Assembly: GCF_029910095.1 (NCBI RefSeq)
Contig: NZ_CP094526.1
Span: 2,480,001-2,544,000, forward strand
Source of the DNA: Bradyrhizobium sp. ISRA464
GTDB lineage: Bacteria; Pseudomonadota; Alphaproteobacteria; Rhizobiales; Xanthobacteraceae
DNA length: 64,000 nucleotides
Reading direction: 5' to 3'
The notes below the pieces were generated by a model. It was not told where the DNA came from. It did no database searches and saw nothing but the letters and a program-made list of their open reading frames with translations. Every line of letters starts with the position of its first letter. The first letter of the stretch is position 1. Below, one piece after another: positions 38,810 to 47,003 of the stretch. The position numbers and the translations under genes were made by a program.

Positions 38810-40408
38810 ATGAACGATCCCGTTGACGTCCTGATCATCGGCGCCGGCGCCTCCGGTGCCGCGGTGGCCTGGAGCCTCGCCGACACCAAGATGCATATCC
38901 TCTGTCTCGATCAGGGCGGCTGGATGAACCCGGCGGAATATCCGAGCACGGGCCGGGACTGGGAGGCGAAATTCTACGGCGACTGGTCGACCAGCCCGAA
39001 TATCCGCGGCCGGCCCGAGGACTATCCGATCAACGACGACAATTCCCCGATCAAGGTCGTCAATTTCAACGGCGTCGGCGGTTCGACCGTGATGTACACC
39101 GCGCACTGGCCGCGGCTGCATCCCTCCGATTTCAAGGTGAAGACGCTCGACGGCGTCGCCGACGACTGGCCGATCGATTACGACGCGCTGACCCCGTTCT
39201 TCGAGGAGAACGATCGCATGATGGGCACGTCGGGCCTGTCAGGCGATCCACTTTCGCCCCTGAGCCATCCGCCAATGCCGCCGCAGCCGCTCGGGCTCTC
39301 CGGTCCGCTGATCGGCAAGGCGATGAACAAGCTCGGCTGGCACTGGTGGCCGTCGGATACCACGGTGGCGACGATGGATTACGAGGGCAGGGCGCGATGC
39401 ATCAATCTCGGCCATTGCACGCCGGCCTGCGCGCAGGGTGCCAAGGCGTCGACCGACATCACCTATTGGCCGCATGCGATGCGCGCCGGCGTCGAGCTCA
39501 AGACGCATTGCCGGGTGCGCGAGATCCTGACCAATGAGCACGGCATGGCCTCCGGCGTCGTGTATTACGACAAGGATGGCGTCGAGCAGTTTCAGCCGGC
39601 CGAGGTGGTGATCATCGCCTGCAACGGCGTCGGCACGCCGCGGCTGCTGCTCAACTCGGCGTCGAGCAAGTTTCCGAACGGCCTGGCCAACTCGTCCGGC
39701 CTGGTCGGCAAGAACCTGATGTTCCACCCTTACGCGCAGATCTACGGCTTCGTGAAGGAGCCGACCGATAGCAACCGCGCGCCGCCGACCTGCCTGTGGA
39801 GCAAGGAGTTCTACGACACCGATCTGTCGCGCGGCTTCGTCCGCGGCTACGGCATCCAGTTCGGCCGCGGCGCCGGGCCGGTGTTCGAGGCCGTCGCGAG
39901 CGAGCAGAAGGGGATCCTGCCGTGGGGCGCGGACCACCACCGCGTCTTCCGCAAGCTCAACGGCCATCGTCTCGCGGTCTCGGCGATCTGCGAGGACCTG
40001 CCGGAAGAGCACAACCGCGTCACGCTCGATCCCGTATTGAAGGACAGCCATGGCATCCCGGCGCCGAAGATCGACTACACGATCAGCGCGAACAGCCGGA
40101 AGATGATGGACCACGCACTGGCGCGCGGCCGGGAGATTCTTGAGGTTGCCGGCGCCACCGACATCTGCATCAACGATCCGATCCCGTGGGGCGGCTGGCA
40201 TTTGCTCGGCACCGCGCGGATGGGCACCGATCCGTCACGCTCTGTCGTCAACGAATGGGGCCGCTCGCACGACGTGAAGAACCTCTTCATCGTCGACGGC
40301 AGCATTTTCGTGACCTCGGGCGGCGTCAACCCGACCTCCACCATCCAGGCCCTCGCGCTCTACATCGCCGACCAGATGAAGCAGCGCCTCGCCAACCTGT
40401 TCGACTGA
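38810..40408 (+). CDS. GMC-family FAD oxidoreductase
   Basis: A 532-residue glucose-methanol-choline oxidoreductase. The FAD motif is at the very N-terminus (DVLIIGAGASGAAVAWSLA), followed by the second signature NFNGVGGSTVMYTAHWPRL. Near the C-terminus are the catalytic His in GGWHLLGTARMG and the partner Asn in SGGVNPTSTIQALAL. There is no signal peptide. The family oxidises alcohols, often with a small partner subunit and a cytochrome acceptor. The next gene, eight bases downstream, encodes such a small partner-like protein. The substrate is unknown. Confidence 0.9.
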   Translation: MNDPVDVLIIGAGASGAAVAWSLADTKMHILCLDQGGWMNPAEYPSTGRDWEAKFYGDWSTSPNIRGRPEDYPINDDNSPIKVVNFNGVGGSTVMYTAHWPRLHPSDFKVKTLDGVADDWPIDYDALTPFFEENDRMMGTSGLSGDPLSPLSHPPMPPQPLGLSGPLIGKAMNKLGWHWWPSDTTVATMDYEGRARCINLGHCTPACAQGAKASTDITYWPHAMRAGVELKTHCRVREILTNEHGMASGVVYYDKDGVEQFQPAEVVIIACNGVGTPRLLLNSASSKFPNGLANSSGLVGKNLMFHPYAQIYGFVKEPTDSNRAPPTCLWSKEFYDTDLSRGFVRGYGIQFGRGAGPVFEAVASEQKGILPWGADHHRVFRKLNGHRLAVSAICEDLPEEHNRVTLDPVLKDSHGIPAPKIDYTISANSRKMMDHALARGREILEVAGATDICINDPIPWGGWHLLGTARMGTDPSRSVVNEWGRSHDVKNLFIVDGSIFVTSGGVNPTSTIQALALYIADQMKQRLANLFD

Positions 40409-40415
40409 GACCGCC

Positions 40416-40865
40416 ATGTCCGATAGCAATGAACTGACCGCAGCCCAGCGCGCCGATCTTCGCACCATCGCCGCGATGATCATTCCCGCCAGCGACGAGT
40501 ACAAGGTGCCGGGTGCTGACGATCCGGCGATCCAGGCGGACATGCTCAAGACGCTCGGGCGCGACACCGCGCTGGTCGCGCAGGCGCTGGACCATTTGGC
40601 GTTGCTCGGCGGGAGGCCGCTCGCCGAGCTCGACGATGCCAGGCGCGACACCGTGGCGAAGGAGTTTCGGGCCAGCGGCGGCGCCGCGGCCGCGACGCTC
40701 GTCCGCGTGGTGCTGCAGTGCTACTACCGCGACGATCGCGTGCTGCGCTCGCTCGGCCTCGAGCTCCGCGCGCCGTTCCCGACGGGGCATGTTTTGCCCG
40801 AAGGCGACTGGTCGCTGCTAGATCCGGTCAGGGCGCGCGGCGGCACGCTGCGGCGGGCGACCTAG
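40416..40865 (+). CDS. Small subunit-like partner of the GMC oxidoreductase
   Basis: A 149-residue protein resembling the small (subunit 3) partners of gluconate/alcohol dehydrogenases: LTAAQRADLRTIAAMIIPAS, then PGADDPAI, then a helical middle and VVLQCYYRDDRVLRSLGLE. It lacks the usual Tat signal, in keeping with its partner's lack of a signal. Linkage to the GMC gene (eight-base gap) is the main evidence for a joint role. Family assignment is tentative. Confidence 0.65.
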   Translation: MSDSNELTAAQRADLRTIAAMIIPASDEYKVPGADDPAIQADMLKTLGRDTALVAQALDHLALLGGRPLAELDDARRDTVAKEFRASGGAAAATLVRVVLQCYYRDDRVLRSLGLELRAPFPTGHVLPEGDWSLLDPVRARGGTLRRAT

Positions 40866-40945
40866 CAGGGCTGGCCTGCGCTAGATGTAACCACTTGCGG
40901 CGGCGGGAACCGGTCACCATCTGAGGAGACCAAAGGACTCTCGCC

Positions 40946-41968
40946 ATGTTGGATTATACTTCAGATATCGCCGATGACAGGCCGTCATCGCGAACGGCTG
41001 ACGCTACCCGGGACAATGACCGGGTTTTGCTGGATGCCTATTCCAATGCCCTGATCGACGTGACCGAACGCGTCGGACCGGCGGTCGTCCGTGTCGAAAC
41101 CGGACCGAAGGTACGCAATGCCCGCGAGCGGAGCGGGCTCGGCTCGGGCATCGTGATCTCACCCGATGGGCTCGTGCTGACCAACAGCCACGTGGTCGGA
41201 TCGTCGAAGGAGATCCGTCTGCGCGACACCGAAGGCTTCGTCACCGACGCCCATGTGCTCGGCGTCGATCCCGACACCGATCTCGCATTGCTGCGGGCTG
41301 ACGGCGCGCGCGATCTGCCCTATGCCTCGCTCGGCAATTCCAAGACCTTGCGGCGCGGCCAGCTCGTGGTCGCGATCGGCAATCCGCTCGGCTTTGAATC
41401 GACCGTTACCGCCGGCGTGGTGTCGGCGCTCGGCCGCTCGATCCGTTCGGTCAGCGGACGGACTATCGAGGACGTGATCCAGACCGATGCGGCGCTCAAT
41501 CCCGGCAACTCCGGCGGGCCGCTGGTGTCGTCGAAGGCGGAGGTGATCGGCATCAACACCGCGATCATCAACGGCGCGCAGGGCATCTGCTTTGCGGTCG
41601 CCAGCAACACCGCGCAGTTCGTGCTGTCGGAGATCATCCGCCACGGTTATGTCCGCCGCGCCTATATCGGCGTCGCCGGCCAGACCGCGCCGGTGCCGCG
41701 GCGGCATGCGGTGCTCGCCGGGGTCGAGAACAAGATGGGCGCGCTGCTCATGCAGATCGAGCCGAACAGTCCGGCCGCGCGGGCAAGCCTGTTGCCGGGC
41801 GATGTGGTGATCAGGCTTGACGGCATCGAGATCAACGGCGTCGACGATCTGATCCGCGCGCTCGATCACAGCCGGATCGGCCGGACCCTGTCGATGGACG
41901 TGCTGCGCCTCGGCCGCCTGCGCGCGATCGACATCCACCCGATCGAAAGGAAGCCTGCGAAGCAGTGA
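40946..41968 (+). CDS. HtrA/DegP-like serine protease without signal peptide
   Basis: A 340-residue trypsin-like protease plus one PDZ domain. The triad is visible: His82 (LTNSHVVG), Asp112 (DPDTDLALL) and Ser189 (LNPGNSGGPL). The PDZ domain covers about residues 240-330 (LLMQIEPNSPAARASLLPGD, VIRLDGIEING). The N-terminus (MLDYTSDIADDRPSSRTADA) is polar with no signal sequence or anchor, unlike periplasmic DegP. So it is either cytoplasmic or exported by another route. A search upstream gives no in-frame start that would add a signal. Confidence 0.88.
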   Translation: MLDYTSDIADDRPSSRTADATRDNDRVLLDAYSNALIDVTERVGPAVVRVETGPKVRNARERSGLGSGIVISPDGLVLTNSHVVGSSKEIRLRDTEGFVTDAHVLGVDPDTDLALLRADGARDLPYASLGNSKTLRRGQLVVAIGNPLGFESTVTAGVVSALGRSIRSVSGRTIEDVIQTDAALNPGNSGGPLVSSKAEVIGINTAIINGAQGICFAVASNTAQFVLSEIIRHGYVRRAYIGVAGQTAPVPRRHAVLAGVENKMGALLMQIEPNSPAARASLLPGDVVIRLDGIEINGVDDLIRALDHSRIGRTLSMDVLRLGRLRAIDIHPIERKPAKQ

Positions 41969-41989
41969 GGGCTCATCCGGAAGCTAAGA

Positions 41990-42124
41990 CCTCATGGTGA
42001 GGAGCTGCCAACGGGTGCGCGCGAAGCGCGTCCCGATGACAGGCTCCGCAGCGCCCCGAACCATGAGGCCCCGCTGGTAGCCTCATGGTTCGGGATGCGC
42101 GTTCCGCGCTCCTCAGGGGTGACG
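41990..42124. repeat. Palindromic repeat, family 5
   Basis: The core is a perfect 15-base inverted repeat (CCCGAACCATGAGGC at 42055-42069 and its complement at 42080-42094, ten-base loop), nested within weaker outer complementarity (CCTCATGGTGAGGAG on the left, CGCTCCTCAGGGGTGACGG on the right). It follows the protease gene and could act as its transcription end. Confidence 0.7.
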
Positions 42125-42134
42125 GATCTATGCT

Positions 42135-42221
42135 CGTCATTGCGAGCGAAGCGAAGCAATCCATAGCACGGCATACGCGGTAACATGGATTGCTTCGTCG
42201 CTATCGCTCCTCGCAATGACG
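42135..42221. repeat. Palindromic repeat, family 6
   Basis: CGTCATTGCGAGCGAAGCGA with AGCAATCCA on the left, and TGGATTGCT with CTCGCAATGACG on the right form a long imperfect hairpin. Elements of this sequence are widespread between genes in Bradyrhizobium and relatives. Confidence 0.75.
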
Positions 42222-42272
42222 GGGTGAACAGATTCACAAGCTCAGGATGAGGAGTAAGAGACGACGCCGTCA

Positions 42273-42372
42273 CTACTGCAGCGCCGCCAACTCGTCGGAC
42301 TGCTCGATCATCATCATGCGACCGGTACCGGCAGCACGACAAAACGGGCGTTCGGCGTCGCGGCATCGTCCG
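42273..42372 (-). pseudogene. Decayed 3' end of an alpha/beta hydrolase gene
   Basis: About 100 bases align with the last ~33 codons of the intact hydrolase gene at 54318-55097, same strand, at roughly 80% identity. The frame still reads MMMIEQSDELAALQ then stop, against MMMIEQPDELLAALR in the intact protein. A frameshift lies just upstream of MMM, and nothing of the gene remains beyond about 42372. It marks the left edge of the accessory block, while the intact gene marks the right edge. Confidence 0.75.
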
Positions 42373-42630
42373 CTAAACTGCGCCTTCGCCGTCTGACGCG
42401 TGCCGCTAGCAGCCGCGTGGAAATTATTTTCCGACCGCCTGCGTGGTCGTGCTCGTAAGCGCTTTTGGCTACGCGATCTGTGTGGACCGACTAGGCTAGG
42501 GCGTATACTCATAAACGTGCAAAATGTCGGGTCTTGGAGGCGAAGCGGAAATCTTGTGCTCGTCCTGAGCTTTGCCGGTCGTGACCCTTAACCGACTTCG
42601 GGTGGCGGCTGGAGGACGCCATCCAGCATC
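42373..42630. other. Intergenic stretch at the left edge of the accessory block
   Basis: No gene is seen. Together with the repeats and hydrolase remnant to its left it makes a 660-base stretch (41969-42630) without an intact gene. Confidence 0.4.
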
Positions 42631-42948
42631 ATGGCCGCTGCGCTCCAGCGGGAGCTGCGCGACTGGGGCACTGTCCTGACAGCGCAGGACTGCGAGGCTA
42701 TAATGGCCAACGTTCTCGAACGCGCCGGCACCGCGGCGCATGCAACGAGCAAGGCCATGAAAGTCAAAGACCTGATAGATGAGCTGCAGAAGCTCGATCC
42801 GGAGACGCTGGTCGTCACGTCCAGTCCTGACGGCTTCGCTCTGTATGAGCCGACATTTGACCGCGAATGGATCACGATAGACCGGTTCGGTAGTCCGCAG
42901 CGCGCCATGTCAGGCGAGTCCGGAGCGGTGCAGGCCGTCAGGCTCTAA
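42631..42948 (+). CDS. Small hypothetical protein
   Basis: A 105-residue frame. The C-terminal part, from the internal ATG at 42757 (MKVKDLIDELQKLDPETLVV), looks like the short proteins of phages and mobile elements that begin with this kind of amphipathic helix. The real protein may therefore be 63 residues. Neither start has a strong ribosome site. Function unknown. Confidence 0.45.
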   Translation: MAAALQRELRDWGTVLTAQDCEAIMANVLERAGTAAHATSKAMKVKDLIDELQKLDPETLVVTSSPDGFALYEPTFDREWITIDRFGSPQRAMSGESGAVQAVRL

Positions 42949-43059
42949 GCCTCCGCGAAGTTCTCCTGCACATAGAGCTTGATGCGCCTGCCGATCGTAT
43001 CGTGTTTGGGTACGTCTGGTTCGAACGCCGGGACCGGCACAACGTTGTAGGAGGCGGAG

Positions 43060-43299
43060 ATGAAACCCATCAAAGGCGAATTGATCCGAACAATCGTGAA
43101 CGAAGCCGGCGATGAAGTGGGCCAGACCAACCTCGACGGCACGCTTATCAAAGGGCACTACGAAATCGACGCCGAGCTAAAGCTCCACCACAAACTGTTC
43201 TTCAGGACCAGCGGCGCGCTGACAAAGATAAACTGCATCACCATTGACCATACCGCGCACAAGATCACGCTGGCGGTGGACGGCTTTAGTCGGGCTTGA
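43060..43299 (+). CDS. Small hypothetical protein
   Basis: A 79-residue protein (MKPIKGELIRTIVNEAGDEV at the start) with alternating charged and hydrophobic residues suggesting beta strands. A purine-rich site (GGAGGCGGAG) directly precedes the ATG, which supports translation. I do not recognise the family. Its last 14 bases overlap the 3' end of a convergent 48-codon gene. Confidence 0.55.
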   Translation: MKPIKGELIRTIVNEAGDEVGQTNLDGTLIKGHYEIDAELKLHHKLFFRTSGALTKINCITIDHTAHKITLAVDGFSRA

Positions 43300-43432
43300 G
43301 CCGATGATGGGCGCGCCTGTTTGGCGTGCTTGGGCCGGCCGATATCAGAAGACCGCTGCGGCCAGCCCCTATGGCGGCCAGCACAATCAGCACGGCGAAT
43401 ACCAGCAGGCAGCTTCCACCGCGCACGTTCAT
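43286..43432 (-). CDS. 48-residue single-pass membrane protein
   Basis: A small open frame beginning MNVRGGSCLLVFAVLIVLAA, one hydrophobic helix (about residues 8-24) and a basic, polar tail (NRRAHHRLKPD). GGAGGT lies four bases before the ATG, a better ribosome site than those of most neighbours. The helix with a short positively charged N-terminus would give a small inner-membrane or secreted peptide. No function can be given. It overlaps the 79-codon gene tail to tail. Confidence 0.55.
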   Translation of the reverse strand: MNVRGGSCLLVFAVLIVLAAIGAGRSGLLISAGPSTPNRRAHHRLKPD

Positions 43433-43832
43433 CGCGACCTCCGGTCCAGATGCTGTCTGAATTTATTTCCAGTAGATCAATCGCCACTGGGGCATCGCCC
43501 CGCCCGTTGAACCCGAGGGGCCTCGCCCGGCACCGGTTGCCTTTGGGGTAAAGCAGACATCAAATGGAAGGCGAGGCCCACAGACTCGGTCGAGAATGAC
43601 CCCGAACGGACATCTGACCAGAGACGATACCGTAACGATAGGTCTGGAAATGTTCGTCTTTCCTGATCTGTTCCTATGGGCGGTAGGGTGCTGGCCTGTT
43701 TCGACCCCCAGTGGCCTGATTTGAAAAGCGAAGTGGCCGAATTTGATTCAGATCAAGCGTGTGGACATCGCGCGAACAGCAATGGTGCCCATTCCCATTG
43801 CGAACGAATCGTTGGTGCTGGCCTGTTTCAGT
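43433..43832. other. Gene-poor stretch with decayed repeats
   Basis: No convincing gene in 400 bases. It includes a fragment (about 43555-43612, GCAGACATCAAATGG and GGTCGAGAATGACCC) related to one at 44995-45050, and two direct copies of GGTGCTGGCCTGTTTC (43687-43702 and 43814-43829). Confidence 0.45.
43687..43829. repeat. Two 16-base direct repeats, possible IS21-like end remnant
   Basis: GGTGCTGGCCTGTTTC occurs twice 127 bases apart, with AGTGGCCTGATTT and AGTGGCCGAATTTGATTC between. Multiple subterminal repeats of this type with GGCCTG cores recall IS21-family ends. No transposase gene is present. Confidence 0.3.
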
Positions 43833-44018
43833 TCAGCGGGGCTCTAGCTGATCGCCATTGAAAATGTGCAACATGCCCGAGAAGGCAGGATGATCCGCTT
43901 CAACGACATAGCGGACTGCGCCCGCCCGATTCGTAAAAACAGAAACGATGAAACCCGGATATTCGTAGCCTGATCGCTTCTTTACTCGGTCGCCTACATC
44001 GAACGGTGCGTCTGTCAT
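43833..44018 (-). CDS. Small hypothetical protein with SH3-like pattern
   Basis: A 61-residue protein (FDVGDRVKKRSGYEYPGFIV, then AVRYVVEAD and GMLHIFNGDQLEPR). The pattern of a G-D-R-V turn, a G-Y-x-Y-P-G loop and a closing L-x-I-F strand suggests a small SH3-like beta barrel. Short proteins of this kind recur in rhizobial accessory DNA. GGGGA precedes the ATG by about seven bases. Function unknown. Confidence 0.6.
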   Translation of the reverse strand: MTDAPFDVGDRVKKRSGYEYPGFIVSVFTNRAGAVRYVVEADHPAFSGMLHIFNGDQLEPR

Positions 44019-44084
44019 TTAATTCCCCGTGGCCGCCTCAGTTGGCGGCCTCTTTCATATCAGGCCAAGCCGGGAATGTCGCCT

Positions 44085-44165
44085 GTTGGCCCTTCGCGAC
44101 GTGTTGCGCCGCCACAGGACCTCGGTCGCAAACGGGGCATAGCGGAAGTTCACGGACAGCTGAGT
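44085..44165. repeat. Degenerate accessory-region repeat (copy A)
   Basis: It begins CCTGTTGGCCCTTCGC and continues GGTCGC with GCATAGCGGAAGTTC. It is related to the stretch at 44939-45050 and, more weakly, to 43555-43612 and 50370-50430. The set looks like old relics of one mobile or regulatory sequence. Confidence 0.45.
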
Positions 44166-44347
44166 GTTGCAGAGGGCGACGCTCGTGACCCAGAGCGGTC
44201 ATAGAAGCCAATCCGGGCGGCAATGTAACCGGCTTGTCGCTTCAGGCGACCAATCTTGCGGGGAACCCCTGATTGTTGTGGTACTATTTCAGCGTCTCGC
44301 TCAAGAGGGACAGATACTTTCGAGAATGTTTTCAGGAGGGGAATGCC

Positions 44348-44833
44348 ATGCGAAGCCATGCAATAGCCTTGCTGATCGCCATTTCCGCTACACCTTCTGC
44401 ATTCGCGACCGAGTTGCCAAAGGAGGGCAGCTACGACTACACCGCGTGCTGGTCGGGCGTTAACAACACGATCACTTTCTCCAAAACCCACACCGCGTCT
44501 AGTTACGAAATGACGGGTAGCATCCTCAGCAATCCTCCCGGTGGCATGTTTGATAAGAATAGCTTCCGCTGCGTGGGGATGAATGCCTCGCTTGACGGGA
44601 AGTTCACGGGGGGCGCCGTATGCGAGAGCGTGGATGTGGACGGCGATAAACGCTTGTCAAGATTTTCGTTCGCGAGTGATGGAAGTCTCACCCGAGAAAC
44701 TGTTGCAGGCACCGGCAAATACGAGGGCATGATGGTAACCGGCACAATCCATCCCTTGGGTCCGTTTCCGGTCGTGAAAGACGGAACGTTTCAGGACTGC
44801 AATCATCAAACCGGCACGTACAAGCTAAAGTGA
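44348..44833 (+). CDS. Secreted hypothetical protein
   Basis: A 161-residue protein with a clear Sec signal (MRSHAIALLIAISATPSAFA, then TELPKEGSYDYT). The mature part is rich in short beta-like segments and has four Cys (YTACWSG, FRCVG, AVCESV, QDCNH) that could form two disulfides. GGAGGG is seven bases before this ATG; a longer frame from 44273 would hide the signal. I do not recognise the family. It would act in the periplasm or outside. Confidence 0.7.
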   Translation: MRSHAIALLIAISATPSAFATELPKEGSYDYTACWSGVNNTITFSKTHTASSYEMTGSILSNPPGGMFDKNSFRCVGMNASLDGKFTGGAVCESVDVDGDKRLSRFSFASDGSLTRETVAGTGKYEGMMVTGTIHPLGPFPVVKDGTFQDCNHQTGTYKLK

Positions 44834-45502
44834 GCCCGCAACGAGAATTAGCCGTCGCTGCTTTCCCTCAGCGGCGGCTTCGCGCAACCAAGAGTGCAAG
44901 TCGGCGGCACAAGGAAGATCGGGGCGGCCGCGTAGTTCGGCTGTTGGCCCTTCGCATCGTTTCGCGGGCGTGCAACAACTGGGTCGCTTTTAGGTCAGAG
45001 CGGACATCGAATGGCGGGCAGAACCGGCTGGCTCAGTCGAGAATGACCCATATGTATGGTCCGGCCGCGCGTTGCAAGAGGTTTCGGCAACCTGTCAGAT
45101 GCGGTCTTGCATCAATGTATCCGGCCTCTGATTGGAGCGTGCTGTGCTCCGGGCCATCATGGATATCAGCACGCATTCGAGCTGATTAGCGGACAGGCCT
45201 CGAACGGGCCATTCGGGTCACCAGTGTTCGCATGCGCCGGGAAGACCGATCTTCCATCGTCGTCGCATCCTCTCGCAGACCTCGGCGGGTAAGGGATGTT
45301 GGTTACATCATCTCGATAGCTCCTCACTTCGCGCTGTTCCTTTGTTCGTGCCTGGCGGTCGTTCCTTCGTCCCGGCCTGCGCGCGCAGACGCGCCGCGCG
45401 CAAGGGGCCGTCAAGGCCGGCCGTCGTGCTGTCCTGACGTCTTGCTCTACGCTGCCAGGCTGCGCCTTGACGGCCCCGAGCACGGCGCGAGGATCGGCCA
45501 GG
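44834..45502. other. 669-base non-coding stretch before the first IS110 element
   Basis: No gene is seen. The left part holds a degenerate repeat copy (44939-45050: CTGTTGGCCCTTCGC, GCGGACATCGAATGGC, GTCGAGAATGACCC). The right part (about 45300-45502) is likely the 3' non-coding end of the IS110 element and holds a 14-base inverted repeat. Confidence 0.5.
45404..45477 (-). other. Inverted repeat in the 3' non-coding end of IS110 element 1
   Basis: GGGGCCGTCAAGGC (45404-45417) pairs perfectly with GCCTTGACGGCCCC (45464-45477), enclosing 46 bases. A second pair, GTCCTGAC (45431-45438) and GTCAGGAC (45502-45509), overlaps the stop codon. A structured RNA here would be in the place where IS1111-type members of the IS110 family encode their guide (bridge/seek) RNA. 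Confidence 0.4.
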
Positions 45503-46558
45503 TCAGGACGCCGTCTCCTCAGCCTTGACGCACTCGAAGGCACGTCCTTTGTTGAGAACCGCCCAGGCGATCCGGGCGAGCTTGTTGGCGAGCGCAATCG
45601 CCAGCACGTTGTGATGCAATCGCTTCTTGGCAGCTTCGATCCAAGATTTGAGGCCGTAGCGCTCCCAGCACTTCACCCTGACCAGCACTACCCATGCGGC
45701 TTGGACGAACAGCGCGCGTAGGTAGCGATTGCCGCGCCTTGATATCTTGCCGAGGATCGTGCGGTCGCCGGTCGATATCTGCTTCGGCACCAGTCCAAGC
45801 CAGGCGCCGAAGTCGCGGCCTTTCGAGAACACGTCTCCACTGCCAATCGCGGCGACCATTGCACTCGAGATAAGCGGTCCAATGCCGGGCACTGTCATCA
45901 GTCGCTCGCAAGCCTTATCTTGACGAGCCAGCGTTTCGATCTCGCTAGACAGCCCCTCGATACGCGCATCCAGCCGGCGCCAGTCGCCCGCCAGATCCTC
46001 GATGATGCGTAACATGCGAGGCGAGAGCACATCGGTGCGCGTCGCGAGGATACCCGGCAACTCGGATCGCAGGGAATGCAGGCCTTGGCGTACGGCGATG
46101 CCCCGCTCCAGCAGAAACGCACGGATCTGATTGATGACGCCGGTACGCTGACTGACCAATCGATCGCGGACGCGGTGCAGCGCCTGAAGGTCGAGCTGAT
46201 CGGCTGTCTTGGTTGCGACGAATTTCATGGTCGGGCGTTGGACAGCCTCGGCGATGGCTTCCGCATCTCGGAAGTCATTCTTCTGTCCTTTCGAATACGG
46301 GCGCACGTCTTTCGCCGGCATCAAGCGAGCGTCGTGGCCGAGCATTTGGAGCTTGCGACTGAGGTGATGCGCGCCGACGCAAGCCTCCATCCCGATCAAG
46401 CAGGGCGGGAAGTTGGCGAGCCGTCTTTCCACCTGGCTGCGTGACCACTTCTGCCGCAGCACGATGGCACCGCGGTGATCATGACCTACGAGGTGGAACG
46501 AGTTCTTGCCGATATCGATGCCGATCACGGCGACCGCTGTGTTGAGGTTCCGAGACAT
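45503..46558 (-). CDS. IS110-family transposase 1
   Basis: A 351-residue DEDD transposase/recombinase. The N-terminal RuvC-like domain opens AVIGIDIGKNSFHLVGHD and contains GMEACVGAHHLSRKL and DARLMPAKDVRPYSKGQKND with FRDAEAIAEA. The C-terminal transposase-20 domain has LMTVPGIGPLISSAMVAAIG, DFGAWLGLVPKQ and ISRRGNRYLRALFVQAAW, where the catalytic Ser is expected upstream of the ISRRGN helix. Length fits the family. The ATG has AAGGAG upstream, inside a hairpin. No frameshift is seen, so it may be active. It is unlike the second IS110 protein nearby. Confidence 0.92.
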   Translation of the reverse strand: MSRNLNTAVAVIGIDIGKNSFHLVGHDHRGAIVLRQKWSRSQVERRLANFPPCLIGMEACVGAHHLSRKLQMLGHDARLMPAKDVRPYSKGQKNDFRDAEAIAEAVQRPTMKFVATKTADQLDLQALHRVRDRLVSQRTGVINQIRAFLLERGIAVRQGLHSLRSELPGILATRTDVLSPRMLRIIEDLAGDWRRLDARIEGLSSEIETLARQDKACERLMTVPGIGPLISSAMVAAIGSGDVFSKGRDFGAWLGLVPKQISTGDRTILGKISRRGNRYLRALFVQAAWVVLVRVKCWERYGLKSWIEAAKKRLHHNVLAIALANKLARIAWAVLNKGRAFECVKAEETAS

Positions 46559-46560
46559 GG

Positions 46561-46619
46561 CGTGCTCCTTGACCTGAGCGCCCCTTGCCAGCTTCTCGCA
46601 CTGGCGGGGCCGGAGCACG
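46561..46619 (-). promoter_or_regulatory. Hairpin occluding the ribosome site of IS110 transposase 1
   Basis: On the plus strand CGTGCTCC (46561-46568) pairs with GGAGCACG (46612-46619), and GCCCC-TT-GCCAG (46580-46591) pairs with CTGGCGGGGC (46601-46610). On the transposase mRNA the GGAG of the ribosome site lies in the outer stem, two bases before the ATG region. Reading in from outside would therefore fold the site away. This is the known way many IS elements limit transposase translation from outside promoters. Confidence 0.6.
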
Positions 46620-47003
46620 GCCGGACCATTCCATTCTGATGTCCCCAGTCAAGCACACAGCGCACGGTTTTCTCATCTCCACGAGGACTCATCGTGAAGT
46701 TCTTGCGCCGATGGATCGTGCAGAGGAGAAGGCGGGACCCAAAGACGTCGGTGAACAGGCTCTGATGCGCGGGTTGGATACCGCATTTCCGTTTTTTCGT
46801 CTGGGGCTGTCCTGGTCTAGCGTCGGGCGTCGATCGGATGATCGGCCACATAATGGGTTTCAGGATTTCCCCTGCCGTGGTCCCACCTTCACCTCTGCAC
46901 GATTGATGTCTGCGACTACCCCTGATCCTGATTGCAACAAAAGGGGGCTGTGGGCCGGTCGAGCGCACCTCACGACTCGAGCGGTCCACAGCCCCCAACG
47001 ACG
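46620..47003. other. Non-coding stretch between the two IS110 transposase genes
   Basis: No gene is seen on either strand in these 384 bases. It should contain the 5' end of IS110 element 1, where classic IS110 members encode their guide RNA, and the 3' end of element 2. The exact ends cannot be fixed because the family lacks terminal repeats. Confidence 0.5.
46935..46996 (-). terminator. Strong hairpin and T-run after IS110 transposase 2
   Basis: A 21-base imperfect inverted repeat (46943-46963 with 46976-46996, 19 of 21 paired, ends GGGGGCTGTGG/CCACAGCCCCC). On the minus strand, CCACAGCCCCC is followed by TTTTGTTGC. It starts eight bases past the transposase stop, so it is a good Rho-independent terminator. 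Confidence 0.7.

Noticed and set aside
44256..44290. A possible EcfG-type promoter (GGAAC) before the secreted protein gene
   Set aside because: GGAAC is present at 44262-44266 but the expected GTT element is missing at the right spacing.
45232..45597. Open frames on both strands next to IS110 element 1
   Set aside because: Arg-rich, no ribosome site, and they coincide with structured non-coding sequence at the element's end.
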